Positions 36,414 to 46,489 of a DNA stretch of 64,000 nucleotides are shown here, one piece after another. The notes under the pieces were generated by a model. It was given only the letters and a program-made list of their open reading frames with translations, was not told where the DNA came from and ran no database searches. Origin of the DNA: Sinorhizobium fredii USDA 257 (GTDB lineage Bacteria > Pseudomonadota > Alphaproteobacteria > Rhizobiales > Rhizobiaceae); assembly GCF_000265205.3 (NCBI RefSeq), contig NC_018000.1, forward strand, positions 5,861,001 through 5,925,000, in the 5' to 3' direction. Every line of letters begins with the position of its first letter. The stretch's first letter is position 1. The translations under genes and the position numbers were made by a program.

Positions 36414-37046
36414 ATGCAAACCGAGCTCGTCAGGGAAGACCAATCCCGGTCTCCCGAACAAAGGCTGAGGCCTCAACGGTCAAGGACCGATTGCCCGATA
36501 TTGTTATCGCCCCGGCTCGTTTTGCGCGCCCCGCATGAAGACGATATCGACGCCCTTGCCCATCTTGCCAACAACGCCAATATCGCCACCATGGTCTCGC
36601 GCATGCCGCACCCCTACACCACGGCGGATGCGGCCGATTTCGTGCGACGCGCAAAAGCCGGCACGATTGGCAAGTGCGTCTACGCGATCACCAAAGCGGA
36701 CAATGGCGCATTCCTCGGCTGCTGCGGGATCGAGCCGCATGCCGACGGCAGGACGGTCGAACTCGGCTACTGGCTGGGCGAGCCCCATTGGAACCAGGGC
36801 TATGCCACCGAGGCGACGCAAGCGCTGACCGACATGGCCTTCCGCACCCGCGACATCGACCAGATCGATGCGCGCTGCCGGGTCATGAACATGGCTTCGC
36901 GCCGGGTCATTCAGAAGTGCGGCTTCCAGTTCCAGGGCTCCGGCATGGTCGACAGCCTGGCGCTCGGCGGCACCGTCGCCGTCGAGTGGTACAGGCTCGA
37001 CCGCAAGACCTGGGTTTCGCTCAAGAGCTGGGGAGGCATGCGATGA
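36414..37046 (+). CDS. GNAT-family N-acetyltransferase (RimJ/RimL type), first of a pair
   Basis: A 210-residue acetyl-CoA-dependent transferase. RLVLRAPHEDDIDALAHLAN opens the fold, VELGYWLGEPHWNQGYATEA is motif A with the acetyl-CoA loop, and MNMASRRVIQKCGFQFQG is motif B. Such enzymes acetylate protein N-termini or small amines; the substrate is unknown. The stop overlaps the start of a second GNAT gene (ATGA), so both are made together. GGAGGAAGAACC lies before the ATG. Confidence 0.88.
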   Translation: MQTELVREDQSRSPEQRLRPQRSRTDCPILLSPRLVLRAPHEDDIDALAHLANNANIATMVSRMPHPYTTADAADFVRRAKAGTIGKCVYAITKADNGAFLGCCGIEPHADGRTVELGYWLGEPHWNQGYATEATQALTDMAFRTRDIDQIDARCRVMNMASRRVIQKCGFQFQGSGMVDSLALGGTVAVEWYRLDRKTWVSLKSWGGMR

Positions 37047-37627
37047 ACGCGCTCGTCACCGAACGGGCGCGGATCGTCGCAAAGCCCGATCCCGGCCCCT
37101 GCCCGGACATCGAGACGAAGCGGCTCAGACTGCGGCCGCACCGCCTCTCCGACGCGGCACCGATCGCCGAATCGCTCGGCGATTTCCGGGTGGCGCGCAT
37201 GCTGGCGCGGGTGCCGGCGCCCTATCACCAGCAGGACGCGCTCGACTGGCTGAACCGCCAGGCGGCGAACGTGCTGCCCGACTGGACGTTCGCCGTCACG
37301 TCCGGCGACGACGTCCATATCGGCTGCGTCGGCATCGAACTGAGACACGGCGAATGGCATGTCGGCTACTGGCTGAACCGCTTCTATTGGGGCAAGGGCC
37401 TAGCGAGCGAGGCGGTCTATGCCGCGGTCGACCGGTTCCTGCGGCGGATGCCGGAGGCGGTGCTGCATTCGGGGGTCTTCGCCGACAACCCCGCCTCGCT
37501 CAAGGTGCAGGAGAAGCTCGGCTTCAAGATCACCGGCTGCAGCCAGATCTATGCGCTCGCCCGCAACACCATGGTGGCGCATATCGAAACGCGGCTGTCG
37601 GCCGAGGACCTGCGCCGGCCAGCCTGA
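37043..37627 (+). CDS. GNAT-family N-acetyltransferase (RimJ/RimL type), second of a pair
   Basis: A 194-residue paralogue-like acetyltransferase. Blocks are IETKRLRLRPHRLSDAAPIA, VGYWLNRFYWGKGLASEAVY (acetyl-CoA loop) and FADNPASLKVQEKLGFKITG. The start at 37043 overlaps the previous gene by 4 bp; a longer frame upstream is shadow of the first gene. The two share fold and order but differ in sequence, so the duplication is old. Substrate unknown. Confidence 0.88.
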   Translation: MNALVTERARIVAKPDPGPCPDIETKRLRLRPHRLSDAAPIAESLGDFRVARMLARVPAPYHQQDALDWLNRQAANVLPDWTFAVTSGDDVHIGCVGIELRHGEWHVGYWLNRFYWGKGLASEAVYAAVDRFLRRMPEAVLHSGVFADNPASLKVQEKLGFKITGCSQIYALARNTMVAHIETRLSAEDLRRPA

Positions 37628-37634
37628 CGAACCG

Positions 37635-37668
37635 AACCCGCCAGAGCCGGCTCTGGCGGGTTCTTTTG
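37635..37668 (+). terminator. Rho-independent terminator after the GNAT pair
   Basis: A perfect 14-bp inverted repeat (AACCCGCCAGAGCC and its complement, no loop spacer, so the hairpin loop forms from the centre) followed by CTTTT. Confidence 0.85.
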
Positions 37669-37676
37669 CACGATAG

Positions 37677-38819
<1,143 letters not shown>

Positions 38820-38820
38820 G

Positions 38821-40002
38821 ATGGCTGCTACGCGCAAACCGCTCGCAAAATACCGCCGGATCGTCATAAAGATCGGCTCGGCCCTGCTCGTCGATCGCAA
38901 GACGGGGCTAAGGAAGAGCTGGCTCGACGCCATGTGCGCCGACATCGCCGCCCTGAAGGCCAAGGGTGTCGAGGTGCTGGTGGTCTCCTCCGGCGCCATC
39001 GCCCTCGGCCGCACCGTGCTGAACCTGCCGGCCGGAGCCTTGAAGCTCGAGGAGAGCCAGGCGACCGCCGCGGTCGGCCAGATCGCCCTGGCGCGCGCCT
39101 GGTCGGAAAGCCTTTCGACCGATCAGATCATCGCCGGCCAGATCCTGCTGACGCTCGGCGATACGGAGGAGCGCCGCCGCTATTTGAACGCGCGCGCCAC
39201 GATCAACCAGTTGCTGAGGCTCGGCTCAGTGCCGATCATCAACGAGAACGACACGGTCGCGACCACCGAGATCCGCTATGGCGACAACGACCGGCTGGCC
39301 GCCCGCGTGGCGACGATGGTCGGGGCAGATCTGCTTGTGCTGCTGTCCGACATCGACGGGCTCTACACGGCCCCGCCGCATGTCGATCCGGAGGCCCGCT
39401 TCCTCGAGACGATTGCCGAAATCACCCCGGAAATCGAGGCGATGGCAGGCGGAGCGGCGTCCGAGCTGTCGCGCGGCGGCATGCGCACCAAGATCGATGC
39501 CGGCAAGATCGCCACCACCGCCGGCTGCGCGATGATCATCGCTTCTGGCAAGCCGGAGCACCCGCTCAAAGCGATCGAGGCGGGCGCCCGCTCCTCCTGG
39601 TTCGCGCCTTCCGGCTCGCCGGTGACGGCGCGCAAGACCTGGATCGCCGGGCAATTGCTACCGGCCGGCTCGATTGCGATCGACGCCGGGGCGGAGACGG
39701 CGCTGCGCTCCGGCAAGAGCCTGCTTCCGGCCGGCGTGCGGCAGGTGACGGGAAGTTTCAGCCGCGGCGACACGATCGCGATCCTTGGCAGCAGCGGCCG
39801 CGAGATCGCCCGCGGGCTTGCCGGCTACGATGCCGACGAAGCGCGCCAGATCGCCGGCAAAAAATCGGCCGAAATCGGCGCGATCCTCGGCTATGCCGGC
39901 CGCACCGCCATGGTGCATCGCGACGATATGGTGATGACCGCCCCCTCCGGCCCGCGGCCCGAGGAGGAACTGGATGACAGGAAGGGCAAGCTCCATGCTT
40001 GA
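38821..40002 (+). CDS. proB: Glutamate 5-kinase
   Basis: First enzyme of proline synthesis, making gamma-glutamyl phosphate. The 393-residue protein has the amino-acid-kinase domain ([44 protein letters not shown]) and a C-terminal PUA domain ([24 protein letters not shown]). It follows obgE by one base and overlaps proA by 8 bp. Proline feedback control acts on this enzyme in general. Confidence 0.97.
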   Translation: MAATRKPLAKYRRIVIKIGSALLVDRKTGLRKSWLDAMCADIAALKAKGVEVLVVSSGAIALGRTVLNLPAGALKLEESQATAAVGQIALARAWSESLSTDQIIAGQILLTLGDTEERRRYLNARATINQLLRLGSVPIINENDTVATTEIRYGDNDRLAARVATMVGADLLVLLSDIDGLYTAPPHVDPEARFLETIAEITPEIEAMAGGAASELSRGGMRTKIDAGKIATTAGCAMIIASGKPEHPLKAIEAGARSSWFAPSGSPVTARKTWIAGQLLPAGSIAIDAGAETALRSGKSLLPAGVRQVTGSFSRGDTIAILGSSGREIARGLAGYDADEARQIAGKKSAEIGAILGYAGRTAMVHRDDMVMTAPSGPRPEEELDDRKGKLHA

Positions 40003-41278
40003 CGCGGCCGAAAACGGCAAGGATGTCAACGCGATGATGCTGGAGATCGGCCGGCGCGCCAAGGCGGCCGCCCGGCCACTCGCCATCGCCAGCGCCGAGC
40101 ACAAGCATGCGGCGCTCGTCGCCATGGCGGACGCGATCGTCGCCAAAAGCGACGAAATTCTCGCCGCCAATGTGATCGATCTCGAAAACGCTCGGGAGAG
40201 CGGTGTCGCCACGGCCTTCATCGACCGGCTGACGCTGACGGAGGCTCGTATCCGCGACATGGCGGACGGCATTCGCGCGATCGCCGCGTTGAAGGATCCG
40301 ATCGGTGATGTCATCGCCGAATGGGACCGGCCGAACGGGCTGCATATCGAACGGGTCCGCACCCCGCTTGGCGTTATCGGTGTGATCTATGAAAGCCGTC
40401 CGAATGTCACCGCGGATGCCGGCGCGCTCTGCCTCAAGGCCGGCAATGCCGTGATCCTGCGCGGCGGCTCCGACAGCTTCCATTCGTCACGGGCGATCCA
40501 TGCCTGCCTCGTCGAGGGGCTGAAGTCGGCGGGCCTGCCGGAGGATGCGATCCAGATGGTCCCGGTTGCCGACCGCGCTGCCGTCGGCGCCATGCTTTCG
40601 GGTCTTGAGGGCGCGATCGACGTGATCGTGCCGCGCGGCGGCAAAAGCCTCGTCGCCCGCGTCCAGAACGAGGCGCGCGTGCCGGTGTTCGCCCATCTCG
40701 AAGGGCTATGCCATATCTACGTCGACGCTTCCGCCGATCTCGATATGGCGAGAAAGATCGTCGTCAACGCCAAGATGCGCCGCACCGGCATCTGCGGCGC
40801 CGCCGAGACGCTGTTGATCGACCGCAATGCAGCCGACCGGCTGGCAACACCGCTGCTCCAGGGGCTGCTTGATGCCGGATGCGAAGTGCGCGTCTCCGAA
40901 GAGTTGCAAGACCTGCTTCCCGGCCTGAAGGCGGCGAGCGATGAGGACTGGGCGACCGAATACCTCGACGCGATCATTTCGGCAAAGCTGGTCGACGGCA
41001 TCTCCGGCGCCATCGAGCACGTCAACAGCTGGTCTTCGGCCCATACGGAGGCGGTGATCGCCGAGGACCCGGCGGTCGTCGAGCGCTTCTTCACGGAAAT
41101 CGACTCGGCGATCCTCCTGCACAACGCCTCGACGCAATTTGCCGATGGCGGCGAATTCGGTATGGGCGGCGAGATTGGCATTGCCACCGGCAAGATGCAC
41201 GCCCGCGGTCCGGTCGGCGTCGAACAGCTCACCTCGTTCAAATATCGCGTGCGCGGCACGGGACAGGTGCGGCCCTGA
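39995..41278 (+). CDS. proA: Glutamate-5-semialdehyde dehydrogenase (gamma-glutamyl phosphate reductase)
   Basis: Second step of proline synthesis. 427 residues with [47 protein letters not shown] (active-site Cys in [12 protein letters not shown]) and [20 protein letters not shown]. The start at 39995 gives the expected rhizobial length; an upstream ATG at 39974 has an equally good GAGGAGG site but would add seven residues not typical of the family. Confidence 0.96.
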   Translation: MLDAAENGKDVNAMMLEIGRRAKAAARPLAIASAEHKHAALVAMADAIVAKSDEILAANVIDLENARESGVATAFIDRLTLTEARIRDMADGIRAIAALKDPIGDVIAEWDRPNGLHIERVRTPLGVIGVIYESRPNVTADAGALCLKAGNAVILRGGSDSFHSSRAIHACLVEGLKSAGLPEDAIQMVPVADRAAVGAMLSGLEGAIDVIVPRGGKSLVARVQNEARVPVFAHLEGLCHIYVDASADLDMARKIVVNAKMRRTGICGAAETLLIDRNAADRLATPLLQGLLDAGCEVRVSEELQDLLPGLKAASDEDWATEYLDAIISAKLVDGISGAIEHVNSWSSAHTEAVIAEDPAVVERFFTEIDSAILLHNASTQFADGGEFGMGGEIGIATGKMHARGPVGVEQLTSFKYRVRGTGQVRP

Positions 41279-41292
41279 CGACACCTGCCGAT

Positions 41293-41901
41293 GTGAAGCC
41301 AAGCTATCTGCGCATGCCGCATGTCGAAAGCGGCATGACGGTCGGTCTGTTCGGCGGGTCCTTCAATCCGCCCCATGACGGCCACGTGCTCGTTGCCGAG
41401 ACGGCGCTGCGCAAGCTCGGGTTCGACCAGCTGTGGTGGATGGTGACGCCCGGCAATCCGCTGAAGGACCGCAACAATCTCGCGCCGCTTGCCGAGCGCA
41501 TCGCGATGAGCGAAAGGATCGCCCGCAATCCGCGCATCAAGGTCACCGCCTTCGAGCAGGCGCTCGGCCAGAGCTATACGGCACGCACTTTGGAGTTCGT
41601 CCGGGCGCGCAATCGCGGCGTGCGCTTCGTCTGGGTGATGGGGGCGGACAATCTCCGGAATTTTCACCGCTGGCAGAACTGGCGCCGGATCGTCGGCACC
41701 TTCCCGATCGCGGTGATCGACAGGCCGGGCGCGACGCTCGCCTATCTGTCGTCGCGGATGGCGACGACTTTCAGCCATGCGCGAATCGACGAGGACGACG
41801 CGACGACGCTCGCCTTTCAAAGGGCGCCGGCCTGGACCTTCATCCACGGGCCCCGCTCGTCCTTGAGCTCGACGGCGCTTCGTTCCGCCAAATCCGGGTG
41901 A
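41293..41901 (+). CDS. nadD: Nicotinate-nucleotide adenylyltransferase
   Basis: Makes deamido-NAD from nicotinate mononucleotide and ATP. The nucleotidyltransferase motif GLFGGSFNPPHDGH is at residues about 17-30 and the second motif SSTALR near the end (usual form SSTxIR). VWVMGADNLRNFHRW is the family middle block. The start codon is GTG at 41293 with no clear ribosome site; ATG at 41314 is an alternative. It lies 14 bp after proA. Confidence 0.93.
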   Translation: MKPSYLRMPHVESGMTVGLFGGSFNPPHDGHVLVAETALRKLGFDQLWWMVTPGNPLKDRNNLAPLAERIAMSERIARNPRIKVTAFEQALGQSYTARTLEFVRARNRGVRFVWVMGADNLRNFHRWQNWRRIVGTFPIAVIDRPGATLAYLSSRMATTFSHARIDEDDATTLAFQRAPAWTFIHGPRSSLSSTALRSAKSG

Positions 41902-41991
41902 ATTCCCGTCATTTACTTCTCGCGTCTTGAAACTGCACCGGTTTGGTGCCTACATTTGACACACGGTTCGTCCTCAGATCACGAACCGGAA

Positions 41992-42438
41992 GTGCATGTT
42001 CTGTTCATTCGGAAAGGAAAGACCCTGACAACAGCACACGCCAAGGGATATGCGGTCTCCGCATACCCGCGCAGCACGGGATCGAGCGACGAAGCCGCTG
42101 TCCGTGCGCTTAAGCTGGTCCTCGAAAGCCTAGAGGACTCAAAGGCAGAAGACATCATCACCATCAACATTGCCGGAAAGTCGGCGCTGGGAGACTTCAT
42201 GGTCGTCGTCTCCGGGCGTTCGAACAGGCATGTGATGGCTATTGCCGACCACCTGGTGAGAGACCTGAAGGACGAGGGACTTGGCAATCCCCGCGTCGAG
42301 GGCCTCGAGGGTGGTGACTGGGTGCTGATCGACACCGGCGATGTGATCATTCACATCTTCCGGCCCGAGATCCGGGAGTTCTACAACATCGAAAAGATGT
42401 GGGCCGCCCCGGAGATGGAGGACAGTACCCTGCACTGA
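41992..42438 (+). CDS. rsfS: Ribosomal silencing factor RsfS
   Basis: RsfS binds ribosomal protein L14 and blocks subunit joining in starvation. Core blocks are LKLVLESLEDSKAEDIITIN, KSALGDFMVVVSGRSNRHVM and GDWVLIDTGDVIIHIFRPEIR with EFYNIEKMW. The start is unclear because no ATG fits: a GTG at 41992 is given here, TTG at 41956 is possible, and CTG at 42025 has the best ribosome site (GGAAAGGAAAG). The nadD-rsfS-rlmH order is standard. Confidence 0.93.
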   Translation: MHVLFIRKGKTLTTAHAKGYAVSAYPRSTGSSDEAAVRALKLVLESLEDSKAEDIITINIAGKSALGDFMVVVSGRSNRHVMAIADHLVRDLKDEGLGNPRVEGLEGGDWVLIDTGDVIIHIFRPEIREFYNIEKMWAAPEMEDSTLH

Positions 42439-42560
42439 GACGCGCCGCCCGTCCCTGACCGATCGCCTCAGGACGGAGCGACGACCGGTGCCGATTTGAG
42501 ATGCGGCTGTCATCACCCGACCGGGCGGATGGCAGCAAGAGGGTTTTTGCCGACCGAAAC

Positions 42561-42604
42561 CTACAGCGTCGTGCGTCTTTTCAGACGCACAAAGGTCGCT
42601 GTAG
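42561..42604. repeat. Palindromic intergenic hairpin of a rhizobial repeat type
   Basis: CTACAGCG and CGCTGTAG form the outer stem; GTGCGTCT and AGACGCAC form an inner stem around a short loop. This long, nested hairpin lies between rsfS and rlmH. Its sequence matches the style of short dispersed palindromes in Sinorhizobium. It may also end transcription from rsfS. Confidence 0.6.
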
Positions 42605-42699
42605 CACTTTGAATCTCTGCATGTTTTATCCTTGAACTGAGAACGGTTTAAGGAAACAAACAGTAGTCGGTCGGATGCCGGTGGGGACGGAACGGGTCA

Positions 42700-43182
42700 A
42701 TGCGTATCGGACTTTTCGCAGTCGGCCGCCTGAAGGCGGGTCCGGAGAAGGATCTCGCGGCCCGTTATCTCGATCGCTTCTCCAAGGCCGGGCCGGCCGT
42801 GGGCCTGGAACTGGCGCGTGTTGTCGAGGTCAATGAGAGCCGCGCGGCGAACGCTGAAACGCGCAAGCGCGACGAAGCGGCCCAGCTCGAAAAGGCGCTT
42901 GCCGAGGGCAGCCTGCTCCTGTTGCTCGACGAGCGCGGCAAGGCGCTCGATTCCGAGAGTTTCGCCACGCTGCTCGGCGCGTTCCGGGATGGCGGCAAGC
43001 GCGACCTGATGATCGCCATCGGCGGTGCCGACGGGCTCGACCCGGCGCTCCACGCCCGCGCCGATGCCGTTCTCTGCCTTGGCAAGATGACCTGGCCGCA
43101 CCAGCTCGTCCGCATCCTCATCGCCGAACAGCTTTATCGCGCCGTGACCATCCTTGCCGGCCACCCGTACCACCGCGCGTGA
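42700..43182 (+). CDS. rlmH: 23S rRNA (pseudouridine-1915 N3)-methyltransferase RlmH
   Basis: Methylates pseudouridine 1915 of 23S rRNA. 160 residues of a SPOUT fold: MRIGLFAVGRLKAGPEKDLA opens it, LLLLDERGKALDSESFA and LMIAIGGADGLD form the SAM-binding knot, and LGKMTWPHQLVRILIAEQLYRA with HPYHRA ends it. All conserved blocks are present. Confidence 0.96.
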   Translation: MRIGLFAVGRLKAGPEKDLAARYLDRFSKAGPAVGLELARVVEVNESRAANAETRKRDEAAQLEKALAEGSLLLLLDERGKALDSESFATLLGAFRDGGKRDLMIAIGGADGLDPALHARADAVLCLGKMTWPHQLVRILIAEQLYRAVTILAGHPYHRA

Positions 43183-43194
43183 AAAGAGTCGAAG

Positions 43195-43375
43195 AGCATT
43201 CTGCAGAAGACCCCCTCCCCAACCCTCTCCACAAGGGGGATGGGCTTACTTTGCCGCGATCCCGCCTCCTATTTCGAATGTTTCCGGGATAAGCGGTGGA
43301 TGGAAAATGGTAGGCGGTCGCAGCGAACGAGATAGCCCCTCCCCCTTATGGGGAAGGGTCTGGTCGATGCGCTTC
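43195..43375. repeat. RIME-like intergenic mosaic element
   Basis: C-rich CCCCCTCCCCAACCCTCTCC with an adjacent AAGGGGGAT, and about 130 bp later CCCCTCCCCCTTATGGGGAAGGG, a pair of palindromic, C/G-rich blocks of the kind called rhizobial intergenic mosaic elements. It fills the gap between rlmH and the M23 peptidase gene. Boundaries are approximate. Confidence 0.55.
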
Positions 43376-43459
43376 ACCGCAATAACAAGAATATGTATTG
43401 GTGGCCTCCGACAAATCGGATTAGGGTTCCCTGATTTAACTGCTAGCCCACGAGACAGG

Positions 43460-44893
43460 ATGACGAGCGCCAGGAACAGAGCCGACGTCGCCCGGTTGAG
43501 ATCTGCCGCGAGGCAGATCGGCCGGCACGCGGCGATCGCCGCCGTTCTTCTGTCCATGTACGGGCCGGCGCTTGCGCAGGAGGCCGCGAGAGACGTGGCT
43601 CCAGGCCCGACCGCCGCGCAACAGGGGCCGCCCGATCCCGCGGCCGACCTGACCTTAAGACGCGACAGCACGCGCAGCGAGCTCGACGCGCTGTCGAAGA
43701 CGATCGGTCTTTCGCGCGACCGCGCCACGGCTCTCGAGCAGACGATTGCCGAGATCGACAAGAGCAATACGGCACTGCGTTCCGCGATCGTCGACTCGGC
43801 TGCGAAGCGCCAGGAACTCGAACGGCAGATTGCCGAGGGGGAGATACAGCTCAACGAACTGCGTGCCAAGGAGGACGTGGTCAAGCGTTCGCTGAGAGCC
43901 CGGCGCGGCGTGCTCGCCGAAGTGCTCGCTGCGCTGCAGCGCATGGGCCGCAACCCGCCGCCGGCGATCCTGGTGACGCCGGAAGATGCGCTTGGTTCCG
44001 TTCGCAGCGCAATCCTGCTCGGCGCCGTCGTTCCGGAAATCCGCGAGCAGACCGACAGCCTCGTCGCCGACCTCGAGGCGCTTGCCGACATCCGCGCCGG
44101 CATTGCCAGACAGAGGGACGATCTGACGGCGGCGATGACGGCCGTTCTCGAGGAAGAACGGCGCATGTCGATGCTCGTCGCCGAGAAGGAAAAGCTGCGA
44201 CAGCGGAACGCGGCGGAACTGGCCTCCGAACAGCGCAAGGCTGACGAACTCGCCTCGCAGGCGACCAATCTCGAGGGGCTGATCTCCTCGCTCGAAAACG
44301 AGATCTCCTCGGTGCGCGAGGCCGCTGAGGCCGCCCGCGCGCAGGAGGAAGAACGGCTGCGGATGAACGAGGCCGAGCGTCAGGCGGCACGGGAGTTGGC
44401 CAAGAGCGCGGTGCCCGACAAAAACCGCATTGCGCCCGCATACGTGTTTTCGGAATTGCACCAGAGGCTCAGCTATCCGGTCGCAGGCTCGATCCTGCGG
44501 CAATTCGGCGACGCGGACGGCACCGGGCACTCGCTGCAGGGGATCATGCTGGAAACCAATGCAGGCGCGCTGGTGACCACGCCGGCGGACGGCTGGGTCG
44601 TCTATGCCGGCAGCTTCCGCAGCTATGGGCAGATGATCATTCTCAATCCCGGCGACGGCTACCACATCGTGCTGGCCGGAATGGAGAATGTGAGCGTCCG
44701 CCCGGGGCAATTCGTCGTGGCAGGCGAGCCGCTCGCGACGATGGGTGCAAAAAGAGTGGCGAGTGCGGCGGCCTTGACGCTGGAAACGGACAGGCCGACG
44801 ATTTACATTGAATTCCGAAAAGACGGAAAGCCGGTTGATTCCCGACCGTGGTGGACCGCAGCAGAAGTTGGAAAGGCGCGAAATGATACGTAG
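43460..44893 (+). CDS. Murein hydrolase activator EnvC-like protein, M23 peptidase fold
   Basis: A 477-residue exported protein: signal peptide (HAAIAAVLLSMYGPALA), long coiled coils (about residues 60-320, rich in Glu, Arg and Ala, for example KRQELERQIAEGEIQLNELR), and a C-terminal LytM domain (SYPVAGSILRQFGDADGTGH, VVYAGSFRSYGQMIILNPGDGYHIVLAGM). Key zinc ligands of active M23 enzymes look incomplete: the first motif reads DADGTGHSLQ, not HxxxD. This fits an EnvC-type activator of amidases in cell division. A start at 43460 gives the signal peptide. It overlaps ctpA by 11 bp. Confidence 0.87.
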   Translation: MTSARNRADVARLRSAARQIGRHAAIAAVLLSMYGPALAQEAARDVAPGPTAAQQGPPDPAADLTLRRDSTRSELDALSKTIGLSRDRATALEQTIAEIDKSNTALRSAIVDSAAKRQELERQIAEGEIQLNELRAKEDVVKRSLRARRGVLAEVLAALQRMGRNPPPAILVTPEDALGSVRSAILLGAVVPEIREQTDSLVADLEALADIRAGIARQRDDLTAAMTAVLEEERRMSMLVAEKEKLRQRNAAELASEQRKADELASQATNLEGLISSLENEISSVREAAEAARAQEEERLRMNEAERQAARELAKSAVPDKNRIAPAYVFSELHQRLSYPVAGSILRQFGDADGTGHSLQGIMLETNAGALVTTPADGWVVYAGSFRSYGQMIILNPGDGYHIVLAGMENVSVRPGQFVVAGEPLATMGAKRVASAAALTLETDRPTIYIEFRKDGKPVDSRPWWTAAEVGKARNDT

Positions 44894-46205
44894 AGCTTCA
44901 CTTGTTCTGGTCGGGGCGCTGATGGGAGCGACGGCGATGGGCGTCGTCTATTCGGCAACGATCCCGGCCGTGGCGGCCAATTCGTCCACTTACCGCGAGC
45001 TGGCGATTTTTGGCGATGTGTTCGAGCGTGTGCGCGCGCAATACGTCACGCCGCCGCAGGACGACAAGCTCATCGAGAATGCCATCAATGGCATGCTCTC
45101 CTCCCTCGACCCGCATTCGAGCTACATGAACTCGGCCGATGCCGAGGATATGCGCACCCAGACGCGCGGCGAGTTCGGCGGCCTCGGCATCGAGGTGACG
45201 ATGGAAGAGGATCTCGTCAAGGTGACGAGCCCGATCGACGAAACCCCTGCCGCCCGCGCCGGCGTGCTGGCCGGCGATCTGATCTCGAAGATCGACGGGC
45301 AGGACGTCCGCGGCCTGAAGCTCGAGGAAGCGGTCGAGAAGATGCGCGGTGCCGTCGGCACGCCGATCAAGCTCACCATCCTGCGCAAGGGCGCGGAAAA
45401 GCCGATCGAACTGACGATCGTTCGTGACGTGATCGCCGTGCGTGCGGTCAAGGTCCGCGTCGAAGGCGATGTCGGCTATCTTCGGGTGATCTCCTTCACC
45501 GAGAAGACCTTCGACGATCTGAAGAAGGGCATCGAGAAGATCCAGGCGGAAGTGCCGGCGGACAAGCTCAAGGGCTATGTGCTTGACCTGCGCCTCAATC
45601 CGGGCGGCCTGCTCGATCAGGCGATCAATGTTTCGGACGCCTTCATGGAGCGCGGCGAGGTCGTTTCGACCCGCGGCCGCAACCCGGACGAGACGCGCCG
45701 CTTCAACGCTACGCCGGGGGATCTCGCGGACGGCAAGCCCGTCATCGTGCTCGTCAACGGCGGCTCGGCTTCGGCATCGGAGATCGTCGCAGGCGCGCTC
45801 CAGGATATGAAGCGTGCCACCGTGCTGGGCACACGTTCCTTCGGCAAGGGCTCGGTTCAGACGATCATTCCGCTCGGCGACGCCGGCGCGCTGCGCCTGA
45901 CGACGGCGCTCTACTACACGCCGTCCGGCAAATCGATCCAGGGGACCGGTATTACCCCGGACATCAAGGTCGAACAGCCGCTGCCGCCGGAACTGCTGGG
46001 CAAGGTGGAAGCGCAGGGCGAATCCGATCTGCGCGGCCATATCCCGGGGCAGAACGAGACGGACGAAGGCTCCGGCTCCGTGGCTTACGTGCCGCCGGAA
46101 ACCAAGGACGACATTCAGCTCAACTACGCGTTCGACCTGTTGCGCGGCAAGAAGACGGATCCGACCTTCCCGGCCAATCCGGAACAGGCCGAGCTCAAGA
46201 AGTGA
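44883..46205 (+). CDS. ctpA: Carboxy-terminal processing protease CtpA (S41)
   Basis: A 440-residue periplasmic serine protease. Signal segment RRASLVLVGALMGATAMG, PDZ domain (GGLGIEVTMEEDLVKVTSPID, AGVLAGDLISKIDGQDV), then the S41 domain with catalytic Ser in GGSASASEIVAGALQD and Lys in TRSFGKGSVQTIIPL. It trims or degrades envelope proteins and pairs genomically with an M23/EnvC-like regulator. The start at 44883 overlaps the previous gene. A terminator follows. Confidence 0.95.
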   Translation: MIRRASLVLVGALMGATAMGVVYSATIPAVAANSSTYRELAIFGDVFERVRAQYVTPPQDDKLIENAINGMLSSLDPHSSYMNSADAEDMRTQTRGEFGGLGIEVTMEEDLVKVTSPIDETPAARAGVLAGDLISKIDGQDVRGLKLEEAVEKMRGAVGTPIKLTILRKGAEKPIELTIVRDVIAVRAVKVRVEGDVGYLRVISFTEKTFDDLKKGIEKIQAEVPADKLKGYVLDLRLNPGGLLDQAINVSDAFMERGEVVSTRGRNPDETRRFNATPGDLADGKPVIVLVNGGSASASEIVAGALQDMKRATVLGTRSFGKGSVQTIIPLGDAGALRLTTALYYTPSGKSIQGTGITPDIKVEQPLPPELLGKVEAQGESDLRGHIPGQNETDEGSGSVAYVPPETKDDIQLNYAFDLLRGKKTDPTFPANPEQAELKK

Positions 46206-46265
46206 GGCTGGGTGGCTCATTGGCCTGATCCAGGGAGCCACGCGGCCGATCGAAGCGAATGAGAC

Positions 46266-46302
46266 AAAGGCGCCGGGCTGTTCAACCCGGCGCCTTTATA
46301 TT
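46266..46302 (+). terminator. Rho-independent terminator after ctpA
   Basis: AAAGGCGCCGGG and CCCGGCGCCTTT form a perfect 12-bp stem around an 8-base loop, followed by an AT-rich TTTATATT tail. Confidence 0.85.
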
Positions 46303-46371
46303 ATTCATCGCCGATGTAGCCGACTGCCGATGATTCTTCGCGTGCGGGCGCATTCCTCACCGCAATTTTCC

Positions 46372-46474
46372 TAGAGCAATTCCAGGAAAAGTGCGTAACC
46401 GTTTTCCGTCCGGAATGGCGTGAAAACAAAAGATAGAGCGTTTTTGCGATTCGAAGAAAAGCGGAAATGCTCTA
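46372..46474. repeat. Rhizobial dispersed repeat with terminal inverted ends (about 103 bp)
   Basis: It starts TAGAGCAATTCC and ends GGAAATGCTCTA, inverted ends around a body with CCGTTTTCCGTCCGGAATGG and GATTCGAAGAAAAGCGG. This is a familiar intergenic repeat of Sinorhizobium and Rhizobium genomes. It lies directly upstream of the polysaccharide deacetylase gene, so it may carry part of its promoter. Confidence 0.65.
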
Positions 46475-46489
46475 AGGTCGAGGCTCCGT

